The notes beneath the pieces are model-generated. The model was not told the DNA's origin, did not search any database, and saw only the letters and a list, made by a program, of their open reading frames with translations. This document shows positions 36,566-45,567 of a DNA stretch of 64,000 nt, one piece after another. Made by a program: the position numbers and the translations under genes. How positions within the stretch are numbered: position 1 is the first letter of the stretch; each line of letters starts with the position of its first letter. Origin of the DNA: Bernardetia sp963719525 (GTDB lineage Bacteria; Bacteroidota; Bacteroidia; Cytophagales; Bernardetiaceae); assembly GCA_963719525.1 (NCBI GenBank), contig CAVRCG010000004.1:1178001-1242000 (forward strand). The letters run 5' to 3'.

Positions 36566-36712
36566 TCCAACTGTCTTAAATAATCAAATATCAATATTAT
36601 TTTCAAATGCCGTTGTTGGTGTTTTAGCGAAGCGACACCAACAACACCAGAGCGACAATTTGTTATGCACCCTCCAACTGTCTTGAGTAATCAAATATCA
36701 ATATTATTTTCA
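36566..36712. repeat. REP-like element, copy 3, between 40-bp direct repeats
   Basis: A perfect 11-bp stem (gttgttggtgt / acaccaacaac, 36612-36645) forms the core of the REP-like element. It is bounded by two copies of a 40-bp sequence beginning tccaactgtctt and ending attattttca (36566-36605 and 36673-36712; two mismatches). The right copy forms the 3' end of the DUF2452 gene. Confidence 0.85.
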
Positions 36713-37242
36713 TCTTCTTTATTTTCTCTCACTACTTTCCATGTACGGTCGGCTAACAGTAATACTTCTGCCATAAAAGCAAGTTTTGAGCTTCTTCCCC
36801 ATTGCTCTGGTGCAATCATTGACAACACTTTTTCGCCTGTTTTTTCTCTTTCATAAAGGTAATAAACGTGATTTACTAAAGGCTCAAAACCCATATCAGC
36901 ATTATAAATCTCTAATGAAATCTGTGTTCTTGATTTTATTTCGTTTGCTTGTTTTGCCAAAAGATTAATCTGTTCTTTTATTTGGTCAAGCTGCATTTCA
37001 GTTTGTTGTTCCATTGCAGCAAGAGCCTTACTTTTCATAATTCCCTTTTCTGTAGGAATGATAATAGCACCTCCAACGGTATGAGCATAAGGCAAAAGAC
37101 TAGGATTAACGGCTATTTTATCGGCATCAATGGGATTGACAAAGTTTTCAAATTTTGTCTTTTGGTCTATATCAAAAAAAGCATTGTTAGTTGTAGTGTC
37201 TTCTTTATTATCGTTTTGCTGATTGTCTTTTTTATCGCTCAT
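36691..37242 (-). CDS. DUF2452 family protein
   Basis: 183 residues from ATG 37240-37242 (the longer frame opens with TTG at 37257). The acidic, Q/N-rich leader is followed by the family core: FVNPIDADKIAVNPSLLPYAH, VGGAIIIPTEKG, a helix of about 50 residues (coiled-coil-like, MEQQTEMQLDQIKEQINLLAKQANEI), YLYER and LSMIAPEQWG. Function unknown. The stop lies inside a duplicated 40-bp block. Confidence 0.85.
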   Translation of the reverse strand: MSDKKDNQQNDNKEDTTTNNAFFDIDQKTKFENFVNPIDADKIAVNPSLLPYAHTVGGAIIIPTEKGIMKSKALAAMEQQTEMQLDQIKEQINLLAKQANEIKSRTQISLEIYNADMGFEPLVNHVYYLYEREKTGEKVLSMIAPEQWGRSSKLAFMAEVLLLADRTWKVVRENKEDENNIDI

Positions 37243-37411
37243 AAGTACAGTATTCAAAATAAGTGATTTTAAGGTTTGTTTTTCTGTTTAGCTTTTTGTG
37301 TTATAAAGTTAAACAATTAATTTGAAAGCTAACTTTTCAAATGCTTTTTTTGTTTGGATAAATTTATATAACAAGTAGTATTAGAGTATTTGTTTTAATT
37401 TGCGTTCTCAT

Positions 37412-37846
37412 TTACTCGCCCCTATTCCCTCGCCTCTCGTCCCCAGCATTCAAAAGCCATTTTTCTATTTCTTCTATTTCTGTAAAAAACTTTACTTCAA
37501 TTTTTGTTTTTCGGTTTGCCATCAAAATAGCATCTTCAAAAACGCCTGTTTCAAAACCCATTTCTTCTACCAAAAAAGCGTGTTTTTGCATTCCATATTC
37601 TTCTGCATCTGGATACCACATGTGTTCGATGTACATTAATGCTTCTTCTGGTGGCAAGTTTATTTTTTTAAAATCATCTACCCACATCAACACCTCATTT
37701 TTTCGCATAAATTTCAGTCCTGTTTTGTAAGCTGATAATGCTTCTTCTGTCAAAACTGTTCCTTTCCAATGGCAGCGTAAATATTTTTTGTCTTCTTCAA
37801 AATAAATTTCTACGTGAGATTGTTGATAAATTATTGAGTTTTCCAT
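37412..37846 (-). CDS. STAS/SpoIIAA-like protein
   Basis: 144 residues, soluble. Pattern of SpoIIAA-like proteins: N-terminal strands KYLRCHWKGTVLTEEAL, a helix, NEVLMWVDDFKKI, a second helix with YIEHMWYPDAEEYG, HAFLVEEMGFETG and the final strand-helix FFTEIEEIEKWLLN. Related in layout to 20505-21059 and 61720-62118. The family is common in Bacteroidota and probably acts by protein binding. No neighbour in the same operon. Confidence 0.6.
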   Translation of the reverse strand: MENSIIYQQSHVEIYFEEDKKYLRCHWKGTVLTEEALSAYKTGLKFMRKNEVLMWVDDFKKINLPPEEALMYIEHMWYPDAEEYGMQKHAFLVEEMGFETGVFEDAILMANRKTKIEVKFFTEIEEIEKWLLNAGDERRGNRGE

Positions 37847-38075
37847 AACAAATTTTAATTAGTAATTGAGCGTATTGTTAGTTTCTAAATGGCTATTTTC
37901 TTCTAATTATTTTGATTTAACTATTTTTTCTGTCAAATAATCATTAGTTTTGAACTACAAAAATACACAACTTTACTCTACTTTTACTTTATCTTTGCTC
38001 AAACTGAACGATAAGGAATAATTAAATTATGTAGATAAAGTGTAGAATGTTTCACAAAATGGATTCAATTAAATT

Positions 38076-39254
38076 ATGCAACAAAAAAAAGTAGGAATTT
38101 TAGGAGGTGGACAGCTTGGAAGAATGTTGATTTCTCCAGCTATTGATTTGGATATCGAGCTTCATTTTTTAGAGAATGATCCGAATGCACCTTGTTCAAC
38201 TGTTTCAAGAAATTTTCATAAAGGAAATATAACAGAATATCAAGATGTTTTGGATTTTGGTCGTAAAATGGATATTATTTCCATAGAAATTGAAAAAGTT
38301 TCGGCTGATGCGCTAGAGCAATTAGAAAAAGAAGGCAAAAAAGTCTTTCCTCAATCTGCTATTATTCGTCTTATTCAAGATAAAATACTGCAAAAACGAT
38401 TTTATGCAGTCAATGATATTCCTACTTCTGAATTTGTTTTGATTGATAACAAAAAAGAATTGATAAATTATTTGACTCAAGAAAGTAAAATTGATAGAAA
38501 CCTATTTCCAGTTGTTCAAAAACTAGGAAAAGATGGCTATGATGGAAAAGGTGTTCAGGTTCTGAAAGATTTGGAAGATGCAAAACAAAACGGTTTTGAC
38601 GCTCCTTCAGTTTTGGAAGAAAAAATTGATATTAGAAAGGAAATTTCGGTAATTGTAGCAAGAAATGAAAAAGGCGAAATAGCTGTTTTTGATGCTGTCG
38701 AAATGGTGGTTAATGAAAAGTATAATTTGCTTGATTATTTATTAGCTCCTGCCACTCTTACAAAAAATGAAAAAGAAGAATCTATACAGTTAGCAACAGA
38801 AGTCATAACAAAATTAGGGCAAAAAGAGGGAATAAATGGAATGGTAGGTCTTTTAGCAGTAGAATTATTTTTAGATAAAAAAGGACATATTTTAGTCAAT
38901 GAAGTTGCACCTCGCCCTCATAATAGTGGACATCACACCATAGAAGCCTCCACAACTTCACAATATGCTCAACATTTGCGTTCGATTATGAACCTTCCTT
39001 TAGGAAAAACAAGCCTGCGAAGTTCGGCAGCAATCTTAAATTTGATAGGAGAAGATAATCATACAGGAACTCCATTTTATGAAGGATTGGATAAATTATT
39101 AGACTTAGAAAATGTCTATCCTCATATTTATGGAAAAAAAATAACCAAACCAGCACGTAAAATGGGACATATTACGATTTTGGGAAATGATATTAATTCT
39201 TTGAAAGAAACGATTGAGAAAGTGAAAAGTAGTATTCGTGTGATTACGAAGTGA
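38076..39254 (+). CDS. purK: N5-carboxyaminoimidazole ribonucleotide synthase
   Basis: 392 residues, full length. ATP-grasp enzyme that carboxylates aminoimidazole ribonucleotide with bicarbonate in purine synthesis. VGILGGGQLGRMLISPA begins the pre-ATP-grasp Rossmann fold; QKLGKDGYDGKGVQVL and VNEVAPRPHNSGHHTIEA are the ATP-grasp signatures. purE, the usual partner, is not in the window, which is common in Bacteroidota when the genes are dispersed. A -7 box (TATCTTTG, 37990-37997) lies 79 bp upstream of the ATG. Confidence 0.95.
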   Translation: MQQKKVGILGGGQLGRMLISPAIDLDIELHFLENDPNAPCSTVSRNFHKGNITEYQDVLDFGRKMDIISIEIEKVSADALEQLEKEGKKVFPQSAIIRLIQDKILQKRFYAVNDIPTSEFVLIDNKKELINYLTQESKIDRNLFPVVQKLGKDGYDGKGVQVLKDLEDAKQNGFDAPSVLEEKIDIRKEISVIVARNEKGEIAVFDAVEMVVNEKYNLLDYLLAPATLTKNEKEESIQLATEVITKLGQKEGINGMVGLLAVELFLDKKGHILVNEVAPRPHNSGHHTIEASTTSQYAQHLRSIMNLPLGKTSLRSSAAILNLIGEDNHTGTPFYEGLDKLLDLENVYPHIYGKKITKPARKMGHITILGNDINSLKETIEKVKSSIRVITK

Positions 39255-39289
39255 TTTTTGTGTTTTTATTTGTAAGGAAAATTATAAAT

Positions 39290-40087
39290 CTACCTTTTCT
39301 TATTCTCAATCCCTAATCCAAAGAGCGCAAAATCATATTTTACAGGGTCAGTTGCATCAAATAATCTTAGATTTTGAGTAAGTTCTTCGGCTGCTTTCCA
39401 GTCTGAAATATTCCGTTCCAAAAGTCCTAATTTTTTACTTTCTCTTTCTACATGAATATCCAACGGACAAATCAAAACAGAAGGCGAAATATTTTCCCAA
39501 ATCCCAAAATCTACTCCTTTATCATCTTTTCTTACCAACCAGCGCAGGTACATGTTCAATCTTTTGCAAGCTGATTTTCTTTCTGGCGTACTGATATGTT
39601 TTTTCGTTCGGTGTGGCGCATACTCTATATCAAAAAAAGTGTTGTGAAAATGAGCTATATTTTCTTTTTGATTTTCAATTTTATTTCCTTTTGAAGAAAA
39701 AAGAATCTCTAAAGAATCATTTTTTTGATAAAATCGCTGCAAAAAATCTAAGAAATAAAGAAAGTCAGTAGAATTAAACGTTCGATGCTTGAACTCTTGA
39801 AAACCTACATTTTTCAAATCTGTCTGTCTATGATTTAGGATAAAATCGTGTGGCGAATTATCCATTAGTTCCATTATCAAATTACATTTATTGATAATTG
39901 TTTTTCGTAATCCCCACGCCAGAACAGCAGCAAAAAGAGCCGAAATCTCTATATCTTGTTTCTTTGTAAAACGATGAGGAATCTGAATGGGGTCGTTTTC
40001 TATAAAATCGGTATGATTGTATTTTTCGTATTTTTCTTCTAAAAAATCTTTTATCTTTTGGAAATTTTTGGATTTGAGTTTTATCAT
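39290..40087 (-). CDS. DUF2400 (TIGR02757) family protein
   Basis: 265 residues. Family hallmarks seen: FIENDPIQIPHRFTKKQDIEISA near the start, FAAVLAWG, FKHRTFNSTDFLYFLDFL, RLNMYLRWLVRKDDKGVDFGIW, CPLDIHVERES and the closing DPVKYDFALFGLGI. Members are nucleic-acid-related (resembling HhH-type DNA repair proteins) by weak similarity; the function is not known. Cytosolic. Convergent with purK across 35 bp. Confidence 0.88.
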   Translation of the reverse strand: MIKLKSKNFQKIKDFLEEKYEKYNHTDFIENDPIQIPHRFTKKQDIEISALFAAVLAWGLRKTIINKCNLIMELMDNSPHDFILNHRQTDLKNVGFQEFKHRTFNSTDFLYFLDFLQRFYQKNDSLEILFSSKGNKIENQKENIAHFHNTFFDIEYAPHRTKKHISTPERKSACKRLNMYLRWLVRKDDKGVDFGIWENISPSVLICPLDIHVERESKKLGLLERNISDWKAAEELTQNLRLFDATDPVKYDFALFGLGIENKKR

Positions 40088-40318
40088 AATTTTTGAAATA
40101 CAGAATTACAACTACTGTAACTTATTGGGAAACGATTTTTATGATTTATAAGATAGAATGAAGATAAATACTTTTAGAATTCATTATTTCATTGATTTTA
40201 TATTCACTTCTAAACTTTACATTTTAAATTTATTTCTTAGTGTAGCTTAATTTCTCTTGCTGTTTCAGAACTTAGTGGTCAAACTGTATTTTGTATTTAC
40301 TTCTAACTTCTAAATTGG

Positions 40319-41215
40319 TTAAAAAGCATCTAAGGGAGCATTTTCATCGGTATAAAAATCTCCTCCAAAATTAGTAGAACGACCGTTTTGTTTCACTAAT
40401 TTTATGTACAAAATAAAAGTAGCTGCATAGGTAATAGGAATTGTAAAAAATAATCCAAATACCAGAAAAAGTAATCCCAAAACATTGAATAGTACAAATG
40501 CAGTAACGAAGCCCAAAATACCTGTAAAATTTGCCATCACTAATTTGCGACTAAGTTCCATCGCAGACCAAAAATTCATTTTCGAAACCACAATCAAAAC
40601 AGGTGCGAAAATATAAAGTACGAAAACAAGAAAAGAAGGAATTATGAAAATAAGGTAATAAATTACAGTAAAATTTTCATACGTATTTGTATCAAAAATA
40701 TCTACCGTTCTGTTTACTCCAAACTTTTGAGCTATAAAAAATATAATCAGAAAAGGAATTACAATCATCACAACAACTACAATTTGATACAAAGCAAGCT
40801 GTCCGATATGCTGAAAACCATCAAATAGATTCTTGAATGAATATTTTTCTCCTACATAAACTTTTTTATAATACGAATAAAAACCAGCCAAAAGTGCTGC
40901 TATGACAGTCAGATTTACAATTACTCCTACCAAATAACCCAAATTTCCCAAAGAATTAGCAATCTGTGGAATCATAAATGACAAAGTCAGATAAGAAAAA
41001 AAACACAGACCTGTATAAGCCATAAGTTGAAGTAAATGAGGTTTGCAAAACTCCCATGAACTTTTAAATGTATCTTGAAAATCTACACTATATCCTGTTG
41101 AGCGAATAGTTGCAAATTCATCGGTAGGTGTAAAACCGAAGTTTTGTCTCTCTTCTGATACGCTTTCTTGTGAATAAAATTCTTCTTCGTAGAGTTGGTC
41201 GTGTTCGTTTTCCAT
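40319..41215 (-). CDS. Polytopic membrane protein, paralogue 2
   Basis: 298 residues with a soluble N-terminus of about 60 residues (FATIRSTGYSVDFQDTFKSSW), six membrane segments and a conserved end (GDFYTDENAPLDAF). Sister of the gene at 41338-42204, with the same order of segments and nearly the same tail (NFYGDENAPLDAF), so the pair arose by tandem duplication. A motif with WSAMELSRKLVM (WPAMELSRKLIM in the sister) sits between segments. Family related to stomatin-like or DUF4013-type membrane proteins is possible; no function assigned. Confidence 0.75.
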   Translation of the reverse strand: MENEHDQLYEEEFYSQESVSEERQNFGFTPTDEFATIRSTGYSVDFQDTFKSSWEFCKPHLLQLMAYTGLCFFSYLTLSFMIPQIANSLGNLGYLVGVIVNLTVIAALLAGFYSYYKKVYVGEKYSFKNLFDGFQHIGQLALYQIVVVVMIVIPFLIIFFIAQKFGVNRTVDIFDTNTYENFTVIYYLIFIIPSFLVFVLYIFAPVLIVVSKMNFWSAMELSRKLVMANFTGILGFVTAFVLFNVLGLLFLVFGLFFTIPITYAATFILYIKLVKQNGRSTNFGGDFYTDENAPLDAF

Positions 41216-41238
41216 AAAAAAATAAAATTGTGAAATAA

Positions 41239-41272
41239 AAAAAGTCTTACTACATAACGAGAAAGACTTTTT
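41239..41272 (-). terminator. Terminator between the paralogues
   Basis: Stem aaaaagtctt / aagacttttt with a 14-base loop, after the stop of the upstream gene (41338-42204) and before the start of the second. Confidence 0.7.
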
Positions 41273-41337
41273 AAAGTTGGATTATAAAGCACAGAATTTT
41301 GTTCTAAAGGAGATATTGAAGCACATTAAAAAGCATG

Positions 41338-42204
41338 TTAAAAAGCGTCTAAGGGAGCATTTTCATCTCCATAAAAATTAGAACCAAAATCTGTATTTTC
41401 TCCATTTTTTTCTAATAAATTTACATATAATGTAAAAATAGAAGCATAAGTCAGAGGAATAGTTATTAAAAGCCCTAAACCAAGAGGAATCGCACCTAAA
41501 AGATTGATTATTCCTAAGACGAAAAATAAACCAAAGTTGCCCCAAAGATTTTTCATAATTAGTTTTCTACTTAATTCCATAGCAGGCCAGAAATCTATTT
41601 TATGAGTAATAATAAGCAAAGGAGCTAAAATATAAAACATACTGATAATCAAAGTAGGAATTGTTATCAATAAAATAACAATAAAACCAACAAAAAAGAG
41701 TACGCCTCCAATACTATCAAAATTTCCATTTTTTATTTCAGCAAAATCAACTGCACCACTTGCGCCCAAACTTACAGCAATAATAGCAACAATAACAATG
41801 ATAATAACAGCAGGAATTGAACTCAAAAGCGAACTAATCAGACTAGCCAGACCAATCTGAACAGCATCTTGAAAACTCTCAAAAAAATCTGAAAAAGCAG
41901 CAAAACCATCTATATAATATTTAATAAAGAAAGTATAGAAGCCTGCTATAAGAACGCCAATAAGTACATTGTTGATCAAGTTTCCAACTATCGGAATGAA
42001 GCTTAAAAGTATCGCAGCGATAATTATTATAAAAAAGGAAACAATACCAAATCCTATTAAAGAACCTAAATTTTGTTGTACCAAATTCCAGCCTTCTGAT
42101 AACAGAGTGCCTATCTCAACTTGATAGCCTGTTTCTCTTACTTTTGCAAACTCATCATTGGATGTGAGCGTTTTTTGTTCTGATTGTGCAGATAAATTGT
42201 CCAT
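41338..42204 (-). CDS. Polytopic membrane protein, paralogue 1
   Basis: 288 residues, tandem paralogue of 40319-41215. N-terminal FAKVRETGYQVEIGTLLSEGW, six hydrophobic segments rich in isoleucine and valine, and the central WPAMELSRKLIMKNLWG motif. The acidic C-terminal tail GDENAPLDAF is almost identical in the two genes. Both start at ATG and are separated by 122 bp including a terminator, so they may be regulated apart. No function is assigned. Confidence 0.75.
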   Translation of the reverse strand: MDNLSAQSEQKTLTSNDEFAKVRETGYQVEIGTLLSEGWNLVQQNLGSLIGFGIVSFFIIIIAAILLSFIPIVGNLINNVLIGVLIAGFYTFFIKYYIDGFAAFSDFFESFQDAVQIGLASLISSLLSSIPAVIIIVIVAIIAVSLGASGAVDFAEIKNGNFDSIGGVLFFVGFIVILLITIPTLIISMFYILAPLLIITHKIDFWPAMELSRKLIMKNLWGNFGLFFVLGIINLLGAIPLGLGLLITIPLTYASIFTLYVNLLEKNGENTDFGSNFYGDENAPLDAF

Positions 42205-42403
42205 AATTTAATGAAACGAGTAATATAATAGATATAAAAATAATTTTTTTTGTAAAAATATCTTTTTTTTCAATGAAAATAAAATTCCTTTCAAATAATT
42301 TTATTCTAATTTTGAATTTCTTCGCTAATCCTTCAATTTTTAGTAATTTTGAATTATTGAAAAAAACTTTTATTTATCATCTACAAAATAAACCCTAACT
42401 ATA

Positions 42404-43289
42404 ATGAACGCTTATATTTTCCCTGGTCAAGGCTCACAGTTTGTCGGAATGGGCAAAGAATTATACGAAACAAACTCAACAGCAAAAGAACTTTTTGAAA
42501 AAGGAAATGAAATTTTGGGTTTCAGAATCACAGATTTGATGTTTGAAGGAACAGACGAATGACCTCAAACAAACCAATGTTACTCAACCTGCTATCTTTC
42601 TCCACTCTGTCATTTTGGCAAAAGTAACCGAAAATTTTGAACCTGATGCCGTAGCTGGACATTCGTTAGGAGAATTTTCTGCACTTGTGGCTGCTGGTGC
42701 GCTTTCTTTTGAAGATGGATTAAGACTTGTAAAAGTTCGTGCAGAAGCTATGCAAAAAGCATGTGAAGCAGAACCCTCAACTATGGCTGCTATTTTGGGT
42801 CTGGACGATGATATGGCAGAAAAAGTGTGTAAAGGTGTCGCAAAAGAAAATAACGAAATTGTAGTTCCTGCAAATTATAACTGTCCGGGTTAGCTCGTTA
42901 TTTCGGGTTCGATAAAAGGAATCGAAATAGCTTGTGAATCTCTAAAACAAGCAGGCGCAAAACGTGCTTTGATGCTCAATGTAGGTGGAGCTTTTCATTC
43001 CCCATTGATGGAATCGGCTAGAGAAGAACTGGCAAAGGCAATCAATGAAGTGAAAATTGAATCGCCTTCGTGTCCGATTTATCAAAATGTAGATGCAAAA
43101 CCTTACACAGAACCATTGAAAATTAAGGAAAATTTGATTGCTCAACTGACTGCACCTGTACGTTGGACACAAACTGTAAAAAATATGCACAATGACGGAG
43201 TTACCAAGTTTATAGAATGTGGAGCTGGAAAAGTTTTGCAAGGACTTGTAAAGAAAATTGAACGAAGTGCAGAAGTAGAGTCTGTTTAG
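42404..43289 (+). pseudogene. fabD: Malonyl-CoA:ACP transacylase with frameshift and in-frame stop
   Basis: The sequence is plainly FabD (about 295 residues): YIFPGQGSQFVGMG at the N-terminus, GHSLGEFSALVAAGAL with the active serine, NCPG-x-x-VISGS and NVGGAFHSPLM with the histidine. It is interrupted twice. An extra T near 42560 shifts the frame after GTDE, giving TGA at 42560-42562; and TAG at 42891-42893 replaces the glutamine expected in the NCPGQ motif (CAG to TAG). FabD loads malonyl onto acyl carrier protein and is normally essential, so another copy or sequence errors must explain this. Confidence 0.88.
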
Positions 43290-43428
43290 GTAGTGATTAA
43301 TTTTTAGTGGTTAGCGATGAGTGAATGAAATAAAATAAGCTTTTAAAAGCTGATATACTTTTTATTTTAAGGCTTTTACGTTAATTACTCAAACATTAAA
43401 AGTTATCAACTAATCACTAAAAATAATT

Positions 43429-44136
43429 ATGAAAGAATCTCAAACCATTTCGCAATCTGTACGCTACATTTTGCTCATCGCTTCTGTTTTTTGGGTTATC
43501 TTTTTGATGGAATGGATGTGGGAACAAAATTGGTCGCATTGGGTCGGTTATCCAAGGAGCAAAGAGGGAATTATAGGTATTTTTTTGAGTGCATGGTTGC
43601 ATGGCGATTGGCTGCATTTAGGCTCAAATACGGTTGCTTTTATTATGCTCGGAACTGGACTTTTTGTACTTTATCCAGCTCTTTCTGAAAAGGTTTTATG
43701 GATAAATCTGTTTTTGACTGGTATTGGAGTTTGGCTTTTTGCTCGTTCTGCTTATCATATTGGCGCAAGTGGTTGGGTTTATTCGCTGGCTAGTTTTCTG
43801 TTTTTTAGTGGTGTCTTTCGGAGAGATAGACGTTCGCTTTTGATTAGTCTGACAATCATATTTGTTTACGCAGGAATGTTAGAAACTGTTTTTCCATCAG
43901 AAAAAGCTACCTTAGAGCATATTTCTTGGGAATCTCATCTTATTGGTGGAGTTGTAGGTGCATTTATGGCGTTTTCGTTCCGAAAAGATAAAGCTGATAA
44001 TTCGGTTTTAGAAGAAGATGAATTAGTAAGCTATGCAGATGCAAATCAAAACTATTATGAAGGAATTGTTCCATTGGAAAATCGTAATTTTGTTTATAAA
44101 TATAAGGAGAATGGATATAAAGAGATTGGGGATTAG
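43429..44136 (+). CDS. Rhomboid family intramembrane serine protease
   Basis: 235 residues with about six membrane segments. The catalytic Ser114 lies in GASGWVYSL and His170 in ESHLIGGVVGAF; the WLHGDWLHLGSNT loop is the WR-x-x-x-H-like oxyanion region (HxxxN). It cleaves membrane-spanning substrates within the inner membrane. A soluble tail of about 40 residues, rich in D and E, follows. Its 3' end touches the minisatellite at 44195. Substrate unknown. Confidence 0.93.
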   Translation: MKESQTISQSVRYILLIASVFWVIFLMEWMWEQNWSHWVGYPRSKEGIIGIFLSAWLHGDWLHLGSNTVAFIMLGTGLFVLYPALSEKVLWINLFLTGIGVWLFARSAYHIGASGWVYSLASFLFFSGVFRRDRRSLLISLTIIFVYAGMLETVFPSEKATLEHISWESHLIGGVVGAFMAFSFRKDKADNSVLEEDELVSYADANQNYYEGIVPLENRNFVYKYKENGYKEIGD

Positions 44137-44194
44137 GGGCGAGGGACGAGAGAATGAGAATTACCTATCACTAACTTCCAATCTCCTTTTTTTA

Positions 44195-44480
44195 TTTTCA
44201 TTCCCCATTCTCCAAACTCTAATCTCCATTTTTATTTCCATTCCCCATTCTCCAAACTCTAATCTCTATTTTGTATTTTCATTCCCCATTCTCCAAACTC
44301 TAATCTCTATTTTGTATTTCCATTCCCCATTCTCTAAACTCTAATCTCTATTTTGTATTTCCATTCCCTAATCTCCAAACTCTAATCTCCATTTTGTATT
44401 TTCATTCCCCATTCTCCAAACTCCAATCTCCATTTGTATTTTCATTCTCCATTCCCTAATCTCCATTCCCCAAACTCCAA
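44195..44480. repeat. 41-bp minisatellite before the glycosyltransferase gene
   Basis: About seven copies of a 40-41 bp unit built from cattccccattctccaaac, tctaatctc and tattttgtatt pieces, with period 40 or 41 and small variations. It reads through without stops in one frame and ends directly at the glycosyltransferase start. Period is not a multiple of three. Confidence 0.93.
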
Positions 44481-44484
44481 GAAA

Positions 44485-45555
44485 TTGAATCTTTCAAAAA
44501 TAGCTGTCGTTATCCTAAATTATAATGGAGAAAAATTATTCCCTATTTTTCTACCTTCCGTCATTGAAAACAGTAATTACAATCAATTTGCAGAAATAAT
44601 TATTGCTGATAATGCTTCAACGGATAATTCTATTGAATACTTAAAAACAAATTATCCAAAAATTAGACGAATAGAACTAACTAAAAATTATGGCTTTGCA
44701 GAAGGATATAATCAAGCCTTAGAAATATTAAAAGACCAATTTGATTATTATATCCTGCTCAATTCTGATGTAGAAGTTACTCCAAATTGGCTCAATCCGA
44801 TTGTAGAAATTTTTGATAAGGATACAGAAAAAAGTATTTCAGCCATTCAACCTAAAATTAGAATGTTTGCTCAAAAACATCTTTTCGAACACGCAGGAGC
44901 AGCAGGTGGAATGATTGATTATTTGGGTTATCCTTTTTGTAGAGGGCGAATTTTTGATACCTTAGAAGAAGATAAGGGTCAGTATAATGAAAAACCTAAT
45001 AAACAATATAATGAACAAGTTCCTGTTTTTTGGGCATCTGGCGCAGCAATGGCAATCCGTTCAGAAGTATATCACGAACTTGGAGGACTGGACAAAGATT
45101 TTTTTGCTCACATGGAAGAAATAGATTTGTGCTTCAGAATCCATCATACTGGGAAAAAGATTGTTTATTGTGCAGAAAGTACGGTTTTTCATTTGGGAGG
45201 AGGAACATTGAATCCAATGAGCGCAAGAAAAACCTATCTTAATTTTAGAAATGGATTGACACTTTTATTAAAAAATTTACCTTCCAAAAATCTAGTTTTC
45301 AAAATCTTTCTTAGAATGATTTTGGACGGAATAGCAGGAGCAAAATTTCTTGTAGATGGAAAACCAAAATTTACATTAGCTATTCTTAAAGCTCATTTTT
45401 ATATGTATGCAAATCTTTCTTCTATTTTGAAAAAACGAAAGGCTAACCAGAGAAAATTTGGTACATTAAAACTTCCTCCTATTGTCTATCCTAAAAGTAT
45501 CGTTTGGCAGTATTTTATTAAGAAAAATAAAACGTATAATGAGTTAGAAAAATAA
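44485..45555 (+). CDS. Family 2 glycosyltransferase
   Basis: 356 residues if translation begins at the TTG at 44485-44487; no ATG exists in frame before the conserved IAVVILNYNGE, so an original start may have been lost at the repeat edge. GT-A fold motifs: DNASTDNS, the NSDVEV metal motif (DxD-type), GFAEGYNQAL, ASGAAMAIRSEVY and the acceptor-base EEIDLCFR. Enzymes like this add rhamnose, mannose or similar sugars to polysaccharide. No partner genes of a sugar cluster are adjacent. The minisatellite directly upstream could affect its expression. Confidence 0.88.
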   Translation: MNLSKIAVVILNYNGEKLFPIFLPSVIENSNYNQFAEIIIADNASTDNSIEYLKTNYPKIRRIELTKNYGFAEGYNQALEILKDQFDYYILLNSDVEVTPNWLNPIVEIFDKDTEKSISAIQPKIRMFAQKHLFEHAGAAGGMIDYLGYPFCRGRIFDTLEEDKGQYNEKPNKQYNEQVPVFWASGAAMAIRSEVYHELGGLDKDFFAHMEEIDLCFRIHHTGKKIVYCAESTVFHLGGGTLNPMSARKTYLNFRNGLTLLLKNLPSKNLVFKIFLRMILDGIAGAKFLVDGKPKFTLAILKAHFYMYANLSSILKKRKANQRKFGTLKLPPIVYPKSIVWQYFIKKNKTYNELEK

Positions 45556-45567
45556 TGAGAGTGATTT

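Noticed and set aside
42543..42600. Programmed frameshift in fabD, by analogy with the RF2 gene
   Set aside because: The slippery CTT-TGA-C site and Shine-Dalgarno-like element are absent and a second lesion follows, so it is more likely an error or inactivation.
44033..44344. 103-codon frame through the minisatellite
   Set aside because: It overlaps the rhomboid gene's end and continues through repeats as low-complexity sequence; not a gene.
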